A stretch of 64,000 bases of DNA from Isoetes taiwanensis (GCA_021234155.1 JAJEKV010000002.1:33803123-33867122); one strand, 5' to 3'; shown: positions 43,649 to 56,200, numbered from the stretch's first letter. The notes: generated from the sequence alone by a model not told the origin. Made by a program: numbers and translations.

Positions 43649-46600
43649 TTACCATAGGTGATCGAGTAATCGATGTAAGCGGTATGTCGAGCATCTAAGA
43701 TCGGTGTGCCTTGCTTTCGGACATGGGCATATGTGCGGGCACCGCCGAGGGGGGGCATGGTGCTCATCCTCTATCACGTGCATCTCACAACACCGACATA
43801 TCCTCTCCCTCCCTCGGGATCCCGTGCCCGCCATTCACCCCCAAACACTGTCTCAATTAGAGGTAATGGGAACCCGCCCTTATGGCGGCAATAGCTCTCC
43901 GTTTCTTCCGTGAGATGTGTGTGCTTTCAAGTACCGATGGGGTCCATGCTCAAGGTCGGGATTAATCTCGGCGTGATAGTGCTCGCCTTGGGCTTTGCAA
44001 GAGTAGAGGCATCCCACGTGGCAGCGATAGCCCGCATCCAATTGCCCATTCTCACAAGCGCCGAGGAATGCGCGGTGCCACCATCCGTTGGTAATCCATA
44101 GACCACCTCCTAAACCATCCCTTTACATGCTCGTGCCATACCCTCTTCGGTATTTGAGCCCCTGCGTTAACAACACGGCTGTGGGGGCAAGCGATGCTCA
44201 TCCATCCCATCCACCTTATGGAAGCAAGTAAGATGCCTTCGCGATAGCGTATCGTCAGTAAAGGCCGAACCCCGCCTCTCATACAACAAAATCGATGCGG
44301 TGCGGTGTCCTTCACTCCCAAGCTATAGGTCAAGAAAGCTTTGCACGACCCTTTCCAACCTATCCCACGTATTTTTGCTAATGGCTGGCCCCAAACCTCC
44401 ACCCCATATAGCAAAGACCGCTCAACCAAAGCTCTAAACGGTGTGCTCTCCTCGCTCATCCGCGAGATCTATCCCCAACACGCGTTTTGCCTTTGCATAT
44501 AAAGCCTTCCAAAAAGACTGGCTCTTTCTCTCCACACACTCATCCCACGGCATGTTAGTAGTGAAATCAATTCCCGGATACTTGAAGCTCCGCACCATCT
44601 CCACTTCCGGCCCCTCGTAATAGAACTCCGGGATAGGGTGTTGCGAGGACGTGATCGGGAAGAAGCTTAGTTTTGTGCAAGTTCACTGTCATTCCGTTGC
44701 CCCACGTAACCCACCGAGGGCATCCAAATGTTCGCTGCATACTGGCCGCGGTGAGCTAGCAAAGCTACATCATCCGCATATAGTAACCGGCTCCACGGAG
44801 GTCGTCGATAATTGCACCCCGGCTCCCCATGGTGCTTTGCATCCACGTCTCCAAGCTATCAATATACAACCCAAAAGCGTTGGAGACAACGGCAGCCCTG
44901 CTTAACTCCCATAGTGCTAGCTACCCGCCGATCCTCATAAGGCGGTCGCGGCATAAATCCCATCATAAAGCCGGTGCACCACATTACGCAACTCTGTGGA
45001 ACTCGCAATTCTTGCAACCTCTCGCCACAAGATGTCTCTGGGACGGTATCATATGCGCCTTAAAATCTACAAAGCAAAGCAATACAAGTCTTGTCGCTCA
45101 TTCCGCTTGCCTCCATCAACACTCTCAAAGTGAAGATATGGTGGGCCGTGGAGTGAGCCGGGCTTAAACCCGCCTCGCCAATTGCCCGCCCCCGCCTCCC
45201 GCCCACTTAGTAGTTTCTTCTCCACCACCCCCGCCAGAGCTTTGCAAACAAATGAGCTTACCATAATCATCCGGTAATTAGCCCGGCTCATCCGTGATAC
45301 TACCGGCTTTATGAACGAGAACAACCTTACTAACCATCCACTCACGGGAGCCCCTCGCCGAGCCGGTTAATGATCACCGCCGGGGCCCTACCACGGATGG
45401 GCCACCCATTTCAACAGCTCGACTGCAGCCCCAGAAATCCTTTGCCTTGCCATTCGCCGGATGCCCGAGACCTTGTCAACATCCTCCCCGCTGTGGAGCT
45501 GCAGCCCTCTCCCACCCGATCCGGGACCACGGCATTAGCTCTGGCGGGTCATATAACTCCCCGCAAGCCCAGTGTGCATCCATTGCTCCACACTTACATT
45601 ACCACCACCGGCTTCTTATATATAACACCTTACGCCAAAAGCTTTTGGCTCTCGCCATGAGCATGTCAAACAAGCTCACAGGTTTTCGCCATGTATCTCC
45701 CCTTCTTGGCTTTTAGGAAGAGCTTATAGTCTTGCGGGGGCCTCGTGGCGCAATCGTGGATCTATGACTAAAAGCGGTGGCTCTTTAGAGCCTTGCAATC
45801 AACATCAAACCACGGGTTCTCGGGGAAAATGCGCGGTGTCCCTCCTTGGAGGGCCCTTCACCAAAAGGAAGCCTCGGCGAGTTTGCAGCAGCGCCCTCAC
45901 CAGCCATGCACACACACTGCCTTGCGATTGTGTAGAAGCTATCAAACCCACAGAATTCCTGCACCAACACGCATTCATCTTGTCCACCTTCCGATGGCGT
46001 GGGATGTATGGTAACCCTCCACGCCCCTTTGCGGTGTCTCGCTTATTGAGTGCTCCCAATTCGCGTGACATAAAGCGGGTAGTGATCCGACAAAGCCTCC
46101 TCATCCCCATGTGCTTGTGCCAATGGAGAGGTGTGTAACCATGTCAAGTCTTTGCTATCGGGCGAGAAGGTAATCCAACACACTAGCTCCCCCATCCCCC
46201 TATCACTCCCCACAAAGTAACACCCCCGAAGTGTGGCCATGCGCTGCATACCATTACAAATTACCATGTCAAAAACACGGCAGAGCTGGACCAGTTGCCA
46301 AAATGGTCTAGCCACCATATCCCGGAGTGCCGTGTATTCTGAATAGCGGCTGTCTCAAGCCAAAGCGGATCAACATTATCGTCACCTTGGAAGGTCACCG
46401 ACTGCAAGCTACTTGGGTCGTCGAGCATTGAAATCTCCAAGCAAAAACACTTGTCCCTCTGATTATAGCGGTCTATGTCATCATCTGATTCCCTATCGGC
46501 ATCCGGACATCCGACATGCGCATCGTGTACCTGGTAGAACTTAGAGCACGCATGGGGAATGTAGCAACTAGCAAGAAACAATGGGACATGACCGGGCTCT

Positions 46601-46880
46601 AATACCATTACCCACATGTAGCGATTAAATGCATCAGACTTCTGAAGTGTGATCTTGCATGCTAAGGCGTCCCTAAAGTAGCAAGCCACTCCACCATACC
46701 CGCGTCTGCCATGGCGCTCATTAGCAAGTGAGAAATGCTGATATCCTCGAATGTCTGGCAATCGATGCCCTTCATACTCCCATGTCTCCCTCGTAGAAGG
46801 CGATGTCCATGTCCGTCGCGATCCCATTCAAGCCACTACCCTTCGCCACGGGAAGCCCCTACAATTCCGAAACAATACGA
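43649..46880 (-). pseudogene. LINE B ORF2 relic
   Basis: The endonuclease start appears near 46880 (NCRGFPWRR in a neighbouring frame) and continues at 46827-46261 with STRETWEYEGHRLPDIRGYQ and RRGYGGVACYFRDALA. RT blocks follow in different frames, for example ANYRMIMVSSFVCKALAGVV (45067-45345). A post-RT segment with SLLYGVEVWGQPLAKIRGIG lies at 44052-44459. The last part carries ICRCCEMHVIEDEHHAPPRR (43649-43834), a zinc knuckle. Frame changes occur every few hundred bases, so it cannot be functional. Confidence 0.7.
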
Positions 46881-46891
46881 AGACACTTTCC

Positions 46892-48190
46892 CTATCTTTG
46901 TTGCGGTGTGGATCCATCTGAGTGCCTGAGGACGCTGGGCTTTGTAGTTGGAATAACTCGGGCAGCCTGCTCACGGGACCCTGATGGATGTGCTGCAGTT
47001 GTGGAAGGCCTCAATCCACCCTCTCCCTGGCCTGCCTGGCCTGATGCCCCTGGACCGCTCTGCCCCTGCGACGCAGCTGTTCGTGGGAGTGCTGCCTCTG
47101 CAACTGTCTGACGAGGAGGCACATATACCTTCATCTTGCCATTAACCAAACCAGCAGCCCCTCCAGCTTGTCGAATCTCTCTTATCTTGACCAACTCTTG
47201 GCTTCTTTCCCGTTGTTGCAGTGGCGTGAGATCCAGATCCAGGTATATGGACGTACCTTTCAAGCGACTGGTGCGTTGCAACAACAAAGATTTTGCCTCC
47301 CAATCCAAGACTGCAAACTTAACTAGCCGAGGTCTCATGCTCGGTCCTCCGATCCTGATTGGACTCTTGATAACCAAATACTGTAATTGGAGCTTTGCAA
47401 GTACCAGGGTGGTAAGCTTACCTGGCAAATCCTCGCCTTGCTCCTCCAAAGAATCCCCGCACAATAAAGGTTGAGGCGGGCGTGCGGATGTCTTGCTCCT
47501 AACGGCACTTGCCGCTTTGATTCCCTGAGCCACCTCGGCCTCCGGTATGGGGGGTGCTGGTGCAGATGACTGTGGTGCACTCCGGACTCGTTGCACCTCC
47601 ATTCGGAGGTCCTGCATCTCTTGCTGTAAGTGGGCCATATGGTTCTCTATATGTGAGCATCTTCCTGACATCTCCTGCACATGCGCCTTTGCTTCATCAA
47701 GGAATTGGAGCCTGCCCCGCACCGCTTCCACATCCTTTTCCTTAGCATCTATCCGACCAGCCATGCTTGTGACTTGTACAATCTGCTGGAGCAACCCCTT
47801 CATGTCAGCCCGTGCTTGCGCCATGTCTTCCATCCACTGCTGGTGGACCTTATCCAAGCGGTGCCCCATCTCCGTGACTAGCTGCGTTGTTGCTTGTATC
47901 TCCCCTCTTATCTGGTCCTCAGCCTTTTGGGCTCCCCTGCAATCATAATCCCCAAGCCGAACTTCCACAAGGGAAATTCGCTCCTTCTGTTGGAGAAGCT
48001 GCTTCTTGAGCGCAGCCTCTGGCAGATGGTCTCGTGATGCCTCCAAGCTTGCCAGCTTAGCCTGGAGGGAATCGGCCTGTTCCTGTACAACCCTGATTGC
48101 CTCAGCCTGAGATACCTGCTCTGATGGGGACGAGGTGTCCAAATTGCGGGCTCTTTTCTTCAACGCATGCATGCTGTCAGAGGTGGCCAT
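46892..48190 (-). CDS. LINE B ORF1 protein, 432 aa, intact frame
   Basis: The ORF has an N-terminal low-complexity start, a long coiled coil at about residues 20-215 (heptads such as ALKKQLLQQKERISLVEVRL and HIENHMAHLQQEMQDLRMEV), and a Pro/Ala linker. A C-terminal L1-ORF1-like RNA-binding region at about 270-345 includes RPRLVKFAVLDWEAKSLLLQ, GTSIYLDLDLTPLQQRERSQ and GLVNGKMKVYV. The tail is Gly/Pro/Ser-rich. The function would be to coat the element RNA. The frame is uninterrupted although the ORF2 next to it is heavily broken. The first ATG is used. Confidence 0.75.
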   Translation of the reverse strand: MATSDSMHALKKRARNLDTSSPSEQVSQAEAIRVVQEQADSLQAKLASLEASRDHLPEAALKKQLLQQKERISLVEVRLGDYDCRGAQKAEDQIRGEIQATTQLVTEMGHRLDKVHQQWMEDMAQARADMKGLLQQIVQVTSMAGRIDAKEKDVEAVRGRLQFLDEAKAHVQEMSGRCSHIENHMAHLQQEMQDLRMEVQRVRSAPQSSAPAPPIPEAEVAQGIKAASAVRSKTSARPPQPLLCGDSLEEQGEDLPGKLTTLVLAKLQLQYLVIKSPIRIGGPSMRPRLVKFAVLDWEAKSLLLQRTSRLKGTSIYLDLDLTPLQQRERSQELVKIREIRQAGGAAGLVNGKMKVYVPPRQTVAEAALPRTAASQGQSGPGASGQAGQGEGGLRPSTTAAHPSGSREQAARVIPTTKPSVLRHSDGSTPQQR

Positions 48191-48431
48191 AGAGGGCCGG
48201 GACTGTCAGGTGGATTCCGGCGGCTAAAACAGAGAAAAGACCATACAAGTCATACACCGACGGAAAGCTCGTTCGATAAGCTTTCCAACGAGCCCAAGAA
48301 CGTCTGAATCTGACACCGGAATCCCGAGTTATGAGCAAAAGAGCAGGGCTGAAACCCTAAGCGCCAGTGTGAGCGCCTGGAAGAGAAAATTCGTGGAAGA
48401 ATGAGCTAGAGCATATAAAGGAAGGGAGGGA

Positions 48432-50912
48432 GGGAATATGAAAACAGAGAATGAGCATGACAATATTGGAGCAGCCGGATGGGAGAAATACCTGGAGAAA
48501 TTGTATAAGACAGGGGCATCTCCAATACCAATACCAACATTGCAGGATTCGGATAAACCATGTTTCAACATACAAGAAGTAATGGTAGCCTTAAACAGGA
48601 TGGCTAACCACAAAGCCCCGGATCTCTACGGACTAATAGTGGAATTACTAAAATGTGCTGAAACAGAAATAGGGAAACAGGTCGCGGACATTTTCAACGG
48701 CATAATACATAGAGGGCTTCCAGACAGGTGGACATACAACAGGGTCATACCTCTACACAAGGCAGGAAGCAGGCAAGATCCAGGAAACTATAAGACAATA
48801 ATGGTGAGTTCCATCTTCGCAAAATGGTTCGGAAAAGCACTGGACAGCAAATTGAAGAAATGGGCAGGAAGCGAGAAACCTGAGGGCACAAGGACAAGAA
48901 GGTTTCAGGCCGGAACACTCAACCATAGACCATCTAGTAACCCTCCGGATACTAATAGAGCAGAACAAAGCACAGGGAAGAAAGATAATTTGCTGCTTTG
49001 TAGATTTCAGGAAAGTTTTCGACACAGTCCCGAGAGAGAAGCTATTACAAAGGCTGATAGACATGCACGCTCCAAGAAACATGTTAGGATCGATTGCAAG
49101 ACTATACCGTAGGGTGTATGCAAAGATGGAGCAAGAAGGGCTGATACAGGTGTCAAATAGGGGTGCCCTCTATCCCCGACTCTATTTGGGATATACATAG
49201 ATGGACTACAGGGTTACATAGCAGAATAGCAAGGGGACGAATACGCCCCTACATTAGGAGATACCAAGGTACCGATTATGCTGTACGCTGATGATCTGAG
49301 CATGATGGCCACAAAAAATAAGGGGATGCACAGACTACTAAAAATACTGGAAAATTTCTGTGAAAAAACAGGGCTGACAGTAAATCTAGCAAAAACGAAG
49401 ATAGTCATCTTCGGCCATAAGAATAGGCATAGACCTTTCAGATATAGAGAGACAAAAATAGAGGAAGCAACGGAATATAGGTATCTGGGGTATGATGCAC
49501 ACAGCACGGGGAAGTGGGCTAAGGGTGCAGACACGAGGTTCCAATCAGCCATAGGGATCTATTTCAATATGAAAAATTTCTGCAACAAAAGTAGAATAAT
49601 TGATTGGGGCATCAAATGCTACTTATTCAGTGCAATAGTAGTCACGACACAATTATACGGGGCGGAAGCTTGGGGGCCAGGCTTAACAGACAAAAAATGG
49701 GAAAAACAGGAAGGAATCCTCATGCAATGGCACAAACAGGAATTTAAGGTACGGACAAATACGCCACTAACAATCATGATACTCGAAACCGGGCAGAAAC
49801 CAATGGAGGTGAGAGCATGGGAGAGGACCATCAGGTACCTAATTAAGGACAATGCAGGAGACCTTCAGGGGAAGTTGTCTAGTATTGCAATCATTGAGTC
49901 GGCAAAGTCACACATTCTCATAGGCAGTGGATGGTTTAAGGAAGTGGCAAGATGGACCAGAGAGATGGGATTGAATCTGAGTGATCTAATAAACGAAGGG
50001 CAGTGGAATGAGGAATGGGCAGACAGAGCTACAAGAGCATGGCTGCAAAAACACACAGGACCCAAGACACTCTGGCTCATGACAGTTTTCAATCCAGAAC
50101 AACAGGTAGGACACCAGATATACCGGGATGACATACTAGGAAAAGCCAGAAGAGACATCCTGGCTAGATTCAGGATGGGGAGTCATGATCTAAGAATCGA
50201 AAAGGACAGGTGGAGGGGAATAGACGAGGAGAACCGAATATGCAGAATCTGCGACACTGGGAGAGTGGAGGATGAGAACCACATGATTAACGAGTGCCCG
50301 ATATACGGGGACATCAGAGACAGGTACAGAAATATAAGATGGGGGCAACCAGTACATATTTTGATGACAAGGATAGAATCATTGAGAGATTTGGCAGACG
50401 CGATCCAGGGAATGATAATCAGACACCGAGACGTACACAGTGGAATGAGGAATGGGCAGTGGAATGAGGAATGGGCAGACAGAGCTACAAGAGCATGGCT
50501 GCAAAAACACACAGGACCCAAGACACTCTGGCTCATGACAGTTGTCAATCCAGAACAACAGGTAGGACACCAGATGTACCGGGATGACATACTAGGAAAA
50601 GCTGTAAGAGACATCCCGGCTAGATTCGTGGATGGGGAGTCATGATCTAAGAATCGAAAAAGGACAGTGGAGGGGAATAGACGAGGAGAACCGAATATGC
50701 AAATCATGCGACAATCGAGAGTGGAGGATGAGAACCACATGATTAACGAAAAGCCCGATATACGGGGGACATCGAGACAGTACGTAAATATAAGATGGGG
50801 GCAACCAGTACATATTTTGATGACAAGGATAGAATCATTGAGAGATTTGGCAGACGCGATCCAGGGAATGATAATCAGACACCGAGACGTACACAGGGAA
50901 AGAGGTTTGTAA
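48432..50912 (+). pseudogene. LINE ORF2 RT domain and C-terminus (outer element)
   Basis: After the LINE B insertion the frame resumes with the thumb-proximal linker and RT blocks (NHKAPDLYGLIVELLKCAE and NRVIPLHKAGSRQDPGNYKT). The palm D appears as VDFRKVFDTVPREKL in a shifted frame, and the catalytic box as MLYADDLSMMA from 49278. The post-RT part contains LYGAEAWGPGL and ends in a zinc knuckle ICRICDTGRVEDENHMINEC. Two frameshifts lie near 48885 and 49160. The C-terminal 152 codons are tandemly duplicated. Confidence 0.8.
50001..50896 (+). repeat. In-frame 456-bp tandem duplication in ORF2
   Basis: The sequence starting CAGTGGAATGAGGAATGGGC at 50001 starts again at 50457, a period of 456 bp or 152 codons. 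At the junction a short partial copy (TGGAATGAGGAATGGG at 50441-50456) is inserted after ACACAG. The second copy has lost two zinc-ligand cysteines (NEKPD against NECPI, and a changed first knuckle) and has gained a frameshift near 50630. Confidence 0.9.
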
Positions 50913-51122
50913 TATGAACCGCACAAGAGGCAGCTCATAAACCCCACACAAATTGTTCAGTTAAAAGCTGATTGATAACGACGCATTATCGCACGGCCAC
51001 GAAGCCGATGTAAAGCGGGGTGCTGGTAATAATAGAAAAAAGTCAGCCTTCACAAAATGCTACATCAGAACAGCGTGATGTGCTAGTAGCGCCCTTTCAG
51101 GGAGCTCGCCCATGCTACACAA

Positions 51123-51182
51123 GTCCAGGTGCCTGAGGGCACAAGGGACATTAATTTCTATTCTATTCTATTCTATTCTATT
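51123..51182 (+). other. LINE 3' terminal hairpin and (TTCTA)n tail
   Basis: The outer stem is GTCC (51123-51126) with GGAC (51146-51149). The inner stem is GTGCC (51129-51133) with GGCAC (51138-51142), closed by TGAG. An AU-rich spacer and about five TTCTA units follow. In LINEs of the stringent type such a hairpin is the recognition site of the element's own RT. Confidence 0.7.
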
Positions 51183-51190
51183 ATAACAAT

Positions 51191-52957
51191 CACGAAGAAT
51201 TAAATAATATATATATTTTTATAATGGAGTCCTTGAAGTGTTATCTATTAAATCTGAATAAGTCTAAGTTTTGTTGAACATGTCATTTATATGTTAGGAC
51301 TTTTATGCACAGCAAAATTAATACACTTAAAACTAGTTAACACTGGAGTTGTTACTGGAACTATTCTGGGGTCATCCACCAGAATTGGTCCAGCATACCC
51401 ACTGCCACTTAAACCCAGATATCTAACAAGAGAAATTTCCATTTCATAAGGTACCACCACTTTTGGAATCTTCACTCGATTCTTTATGGCCATGGGGAAT
51501 TTCATAGACTGATATATTATGGTGATTGCCCAAACCTTATAGAATTCAGTAGTTTTTACATCAGGCCAGAACTGCATTTTCTAAACTTTCTAGCATAAAG
51601 GGGTCCAAATGTTTCTAAAATTGAAAGTAGTTGATGTTTTATGATAAAATATGTTGATTTGCATGTTTTCATGTTTCGCTGCTATTAGATGATTATATGA
51701 AATCATCAACCCATATTTGGCTCAAACAAGATGTTTGAGATTGTAAATTGTTTCTCCTTTACTATAACAAGTTTTGACGTAAGACTTGTGGCCATATGTT
51801 GTCAACTCTAAGAGCTATAATCCAATAATTTTTTGAATTGTCCATCAATCGTGTTGATCTCAATTTTTATAAAAGAAGATATCAACACAGAATCCAGGAC
51901 AAAAATAGAACTAAGATGGTTTAACTAAACTCATATATAAACTTTCTAAGGGCAATAAATGATGCATTCCATACATTCCACTTATATCTACATAATAAAG
52001 AATTTTATCAACTTAAATATGGTGAATAACCATATATTCTTTATATTTAGAATGGTTGCTAGTACACAAAATTGGAGTTTAGTTAAGGTAATAGTACAAA
52101 AAACTCATCTTTTATAATAGGCAATATTGTTTTTTATGAATATGACCCATCCTTGGCAACATAGACCTTGAATTTCATGTTAAAAGTAACACATTATGTA
52201 GAAGATTTGGTTTAAAATAGAAATAGACCATTTCTAGTTTGTTTTAGGCTTGCCATATTTTAAAGCAAGATAACATTGTCTTATTTTTTACTATCATAAA
52301 CTTAGGACACGTGTTTGCTACTTAGGAATTCCTATTTTAGGTATAATAATAGTAATTTTAGCTTGTCTTTCATGATAGACTATAATTTTATGGATCTAAG
52401 CTACATTGGCAACATAGATCTCCAATTTGATGTTAAAAATAACACACTATTTGAATATAAATAGCATGGACCATTATGGTCCACAGTTAGACGAACTGGG
52501 TATAGAAGTAAATCTCTCTAAGTATCATTACCAATTCTATTTATTGTTTATTTGTCACTTATACAATGATATGGTGATTTCTACCTTCTCTAACATAATT
52601 TTTGGAAGGGTAAGTGGAGATTCATATAGATTAAGTTTGCTTGTGCACTTGAGAAGTTTGAAAATACAAGTTTTGAGTTCAACATACAGTGCATAGGTTT
52701 ATGAAATCCATGAAACGCGTAATCTAACAGATAACTTGGAATGGACACTAGAAAGTTTACTCTAAACCTCAAGATCATGAGCATTGATTACTTGTAATGA
52801 ATGGAGTAGTTCATGAAGTGCTTATATCCCGCAATTGAAACTGAAATCGATTAACATGAGGGAGTTCTTAATTTTAAAAAGAAGGTGGACTAATAATGGT
52901 CTCAAGAAAACTAATGTTTCTTTATTTCTTGTGAACGAATACGTGTTTGTTTTTAGA
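51191..52957. other. AT-rich spacer, one unrecognised ORF
   Basis: A minus-strand ORF at 51287-51577 (96 codons, with VVVPYEMEISLVRYLGLSGS) has reasonable composition but no recognisable domain. The rest shows no coding signal. Confidence 0.35.
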
Positions 52958-53299
52958 ATGATTCCATATTATTTTTTTTTTTTTTGAGGGAAAGGAAGGA
53001 TTATATTAATCATAACTTAAGTACATACAAAATAAGGCTCAAAGCCCATATCAGAGAAAATTAAATATAAACAAAATAACCAATTGTCCATTGGCAACGA
53101 GAAAAGTCTGTCAAAACAGGATCATCTTCACAGCCATATGCCAGGGATGGGGGAGACAGAGTTTTGGGAAACTGGTAGGGGAGCAGCAGAACCCGGGGTA
53201 GGGATAAGTTCAAGAGAGAATCCGGGATAGTGGGAAGATCGGGGAAAGAGTGTGTAGCATTAAGGGCATTGAAAAGCAAGGGGGGCCATCCAATTAATC

Positions 53300-56200
53300 T
53301 CAGCCCCGTGAGGGGTCAGCAGCAAAGAACTCTTCAATGGGTACCGGATAATATCCAATAACACACCACCGCAGCCTCACATCCGCCTTTATGGTAGTAA
53401 TACATAGACCGCAAGCAAGAGAACCGCCTTTCAAGAAGAAGCCGTTGTTGGCTCCAATGAACTTGTGGAGAATGTGTGCATTGTATGCTTCCTTCAAAGA
53501 AGAATTTAAGCCGAAAACGTAGCTCGACAAAATTTTGACGAGGCGCCCCCGAATGGTGGGTAGGAACATCATCCCAGTAGGATTGATCCCCTCAATACCG
53601 AACCACACCGCTCAAAAAAGGCTGCAATCCACAAAGGCATTCAAGTCAATCGAGAGTCAGAATGAATAGTAAAGAAAGTAGACTTGAAGGAGCCCCAATT
53701 CAACCAATCCGTATCAAACTTCTCCAATTTAAGGGCTTTATGAGCCATAGCACATCTAATAAGTTCAAATTGGAAATTGAGCTTCATCCAATTAAGGTCA
53801 CACTTCCCTGCTTTGCGAGCCACATTATTCCTATGTTTCCAAACAATCCGCAGGGCTAGTTGTAGGACCGTACAATTGACACGGAATTCGAGCCGAAAGA
53901 ATTGAGAAATACCGGGTTATGGAATCGAAATCGTGGATTTTCGTGCCCGACCGAAGTCAACCATCTCCAAAAGTCCTGATCCTTTGGCAAGTGAAAATGT
54001 GTAGCAATTTCATCATGATTGTTACAGAGTCGGCAGAGGGCACTATGGACAGATCTTAAAGTTTCTCTTGATCATGTTAGTGTTACTCGTGATAGCACCG
54101 CGCGTGATGAGCCAAGAGAACACTTTTATCTTAGGGCAAGCATAGGATTTCCAAATAGACCGAGAATTTTCTTGAAATTCTTGGAAGATAAGCCCTGGAG
54201 AGAGGCATGCTTTCTGCTTTTCTGGGGAAGGCATGCATGGTAAATCTTAGATACTTTGTAGCTCCTTTTAACCTTGAAAAACCAATTCAGGGGGGAGTGA
54301 CTCTCCCCCTTGCCATCTTTGCCTAAGAAAGGGGAGTAGGTGAGCACCACTTTCTTATAAATCGATCTGTGAGTAGCACCCCCTCCAACTTTCTTCTTAA
54401 TCATTTCCCAAGGAATCCAATTTTCCTCATCATCAATGAGGTCTTTGACATGCAAAATATTAGCAGAGTGCCATTTTTTGTAACATGTAGGGTGACAGAT
54501 AGCCATAGCAGAGTAGGAGGGAGGGGCCATCACAGGAGACCAGAATATGGAAGTATCTCTCACTGAATTGGACAATTTGTCATGAGTAAAGTTAGCAGCC
54601 ACTTTCTCCCATGCTTTAAAGATACTTCTAAGGAGAGGAGAAGTATTAGCTGCACATTTGAACTCATAGAAAGCAGAATCTGGGAGCTGGTGCTTAAGGG
54701 AGGGACTTCCTAAGGGTTTACTTTTATTAATCCAGAACCTAATAAAATCCATAGCAGGAGATTGGAAACCAGAGATGGCTTTCCACACATTTTTGGCCCC
54801 AAGCACTTGGGCCTGGAGAAATAAGGATTTACATCCCAAACCCCCTGACTTTTTACTATGAGTCAGCTGATCCCAAGCAGAAAGATGTGTACCTTGCCAA
54901 ATATACTCTTTAATACATTGCTCAATTTTGTTATAGGAAGCCTTGTCAAATCATCAAAGCGTAAGAGAAATAGACATGGCTACTAGCAAGGACAGAGTTG
55001 GCAATCAAAATCCTCCCAGCCAGAGACAAAGAACCTTTAAGGAGGATAAGCTTTTTCCTGATCCTATTAATCAGAGGCTGCCAAGCAATCTTATGGGACA
55101 TGTGAACTGCAAGGGGGAGGCCTAAAAGAGTCAGGTATTGGCCATTAGGAACAAATTTGATGCCATATGTATTAAGGTCCGGATAATGAGCCATCAGCCT
55201 AGGATGGAACATTTGGCAAAATTCAGTGGATCCCGAGGCAAGACTAAATTTAGAGATGCAATCCATAAAATTCTTCATATTGTCATTATCACTCGAAAGC
55301 ATGGTAAAGGTATCATCAAAGATATTGAAGAATGGAAAGTCACATTTATTGAATCAGCATTTGAAGGCCATGGAGCACACCCTTATCTTGGTAAGAGAGG
55401 ACCATTTTAGTAAGAATTTCAAAGAAGAATTATAAAGAGGTAGGGAGCCGGGGGCAGCCTTGTCTCACCCCTCTTTGAATGTGGAAAAACCAAGAGGAGT
55501 CCCATTGACAATAACACATGAAGTGGCTTTTGGTTTAATCCCATAATGAGCTTAGTGGAGGGCGTGATGAATGCCAATATGGACCATGGCTTTCTAAGAA
55601 TTTCCAAGAAATACAAATCCATAGGCCCTTCAAGTCCAAATTTTGAGGAGGATACAGCTTTGTTTGGTCAATCTATTCCAAAGTCAGAGCCTCATTTGCA
55701 GCTATATAGTTATCCAAAATAGATCCGGCATTGGAAGAAATGCATTGACAGGCATTCACTTTTTCATGGAGGTGAACCAAAATTCTACCAAATATAATCT
55801 TAGCTACAAGCTTGTATAAAGTTGTAGTCAAGGAGATGGGGCATTCATTGGTTTTAGAAGGATTCAGTCTTAGGGATGAGGGAGATAACTCCAACATTGA
55901 AGGTTGGATAAATAGTGTTTGGCTCTCCAAACCCCCGAACAAATTGGATGATGTCCTCCTTCATAATAGGCCAAAATTCCATAAAGAATTCAGGTTGAAA
56001 ACCATCTATACCGTGACTCTTTCCATGCTTCATTTTCTTAAGAGTTTCAAAGATTTCAGAAGTTCGTGGGACTTCAAATCCAATCATCATCCATCATATC
56101 ATTAGGAGGACCAATGATATCAAAGACTTCCTGGATTTTACAGGTCTTCTATCAATTGCCTTTTTAAAAGATTAGTGTAAAATCAAGGAAGGTGAAGCAA

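Larger units (their letters stand above)
43398..48431 (-). mobile_element. Nested LINE B, near full length, GC-rich
   Basis: The 3' end is at left: a (TTCC)n tail seen as GGAAGGAAGG, then the hairpin with inner arms AGGCC (43438-43442) and GGCCT (43446-43450), enclosed by CGTCC and AGACG. The 5' end lies near 48431, with a leader of about 240 nt before ORF1. AAAGGAAGG occurs on both sides of the insertion (about 43399 and 48420), which fits a target duplication that is itself the tail unit. The body is clearly richer in G+C than the outer element. Confidence 0.75.
34890..51180 (+). mobile_element. Old full-length LINE hosting two nested LINEs
   Basis: TTATAACCAT (34880-34889) and TTATAACAAT (51181-51190) flank the element and differ at one base, as expected for an old target duplication. 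It begins with a G-rich start (AAGGTCGGGGGGTATGGCG) and ends in a (TTCTA)n tail. Between lie a leader of about 2.8 kb, ORF1 in two pieces (37705-38279 and 41693-41988) and ORF2 in two pieces (42176-43397 and 48432-50912). The gaps are filled by minus-strand LINEs. Without the insertions the element is about 7.8 kb. Base composition changes sharply at both proposed ends. The LINE group (EEP endonuclease, RT, C-terminal zinc knuckle, simple-repeat tail) differs from the poly(A) L1 at 53-58.9 kb. Confidence 0.75.
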
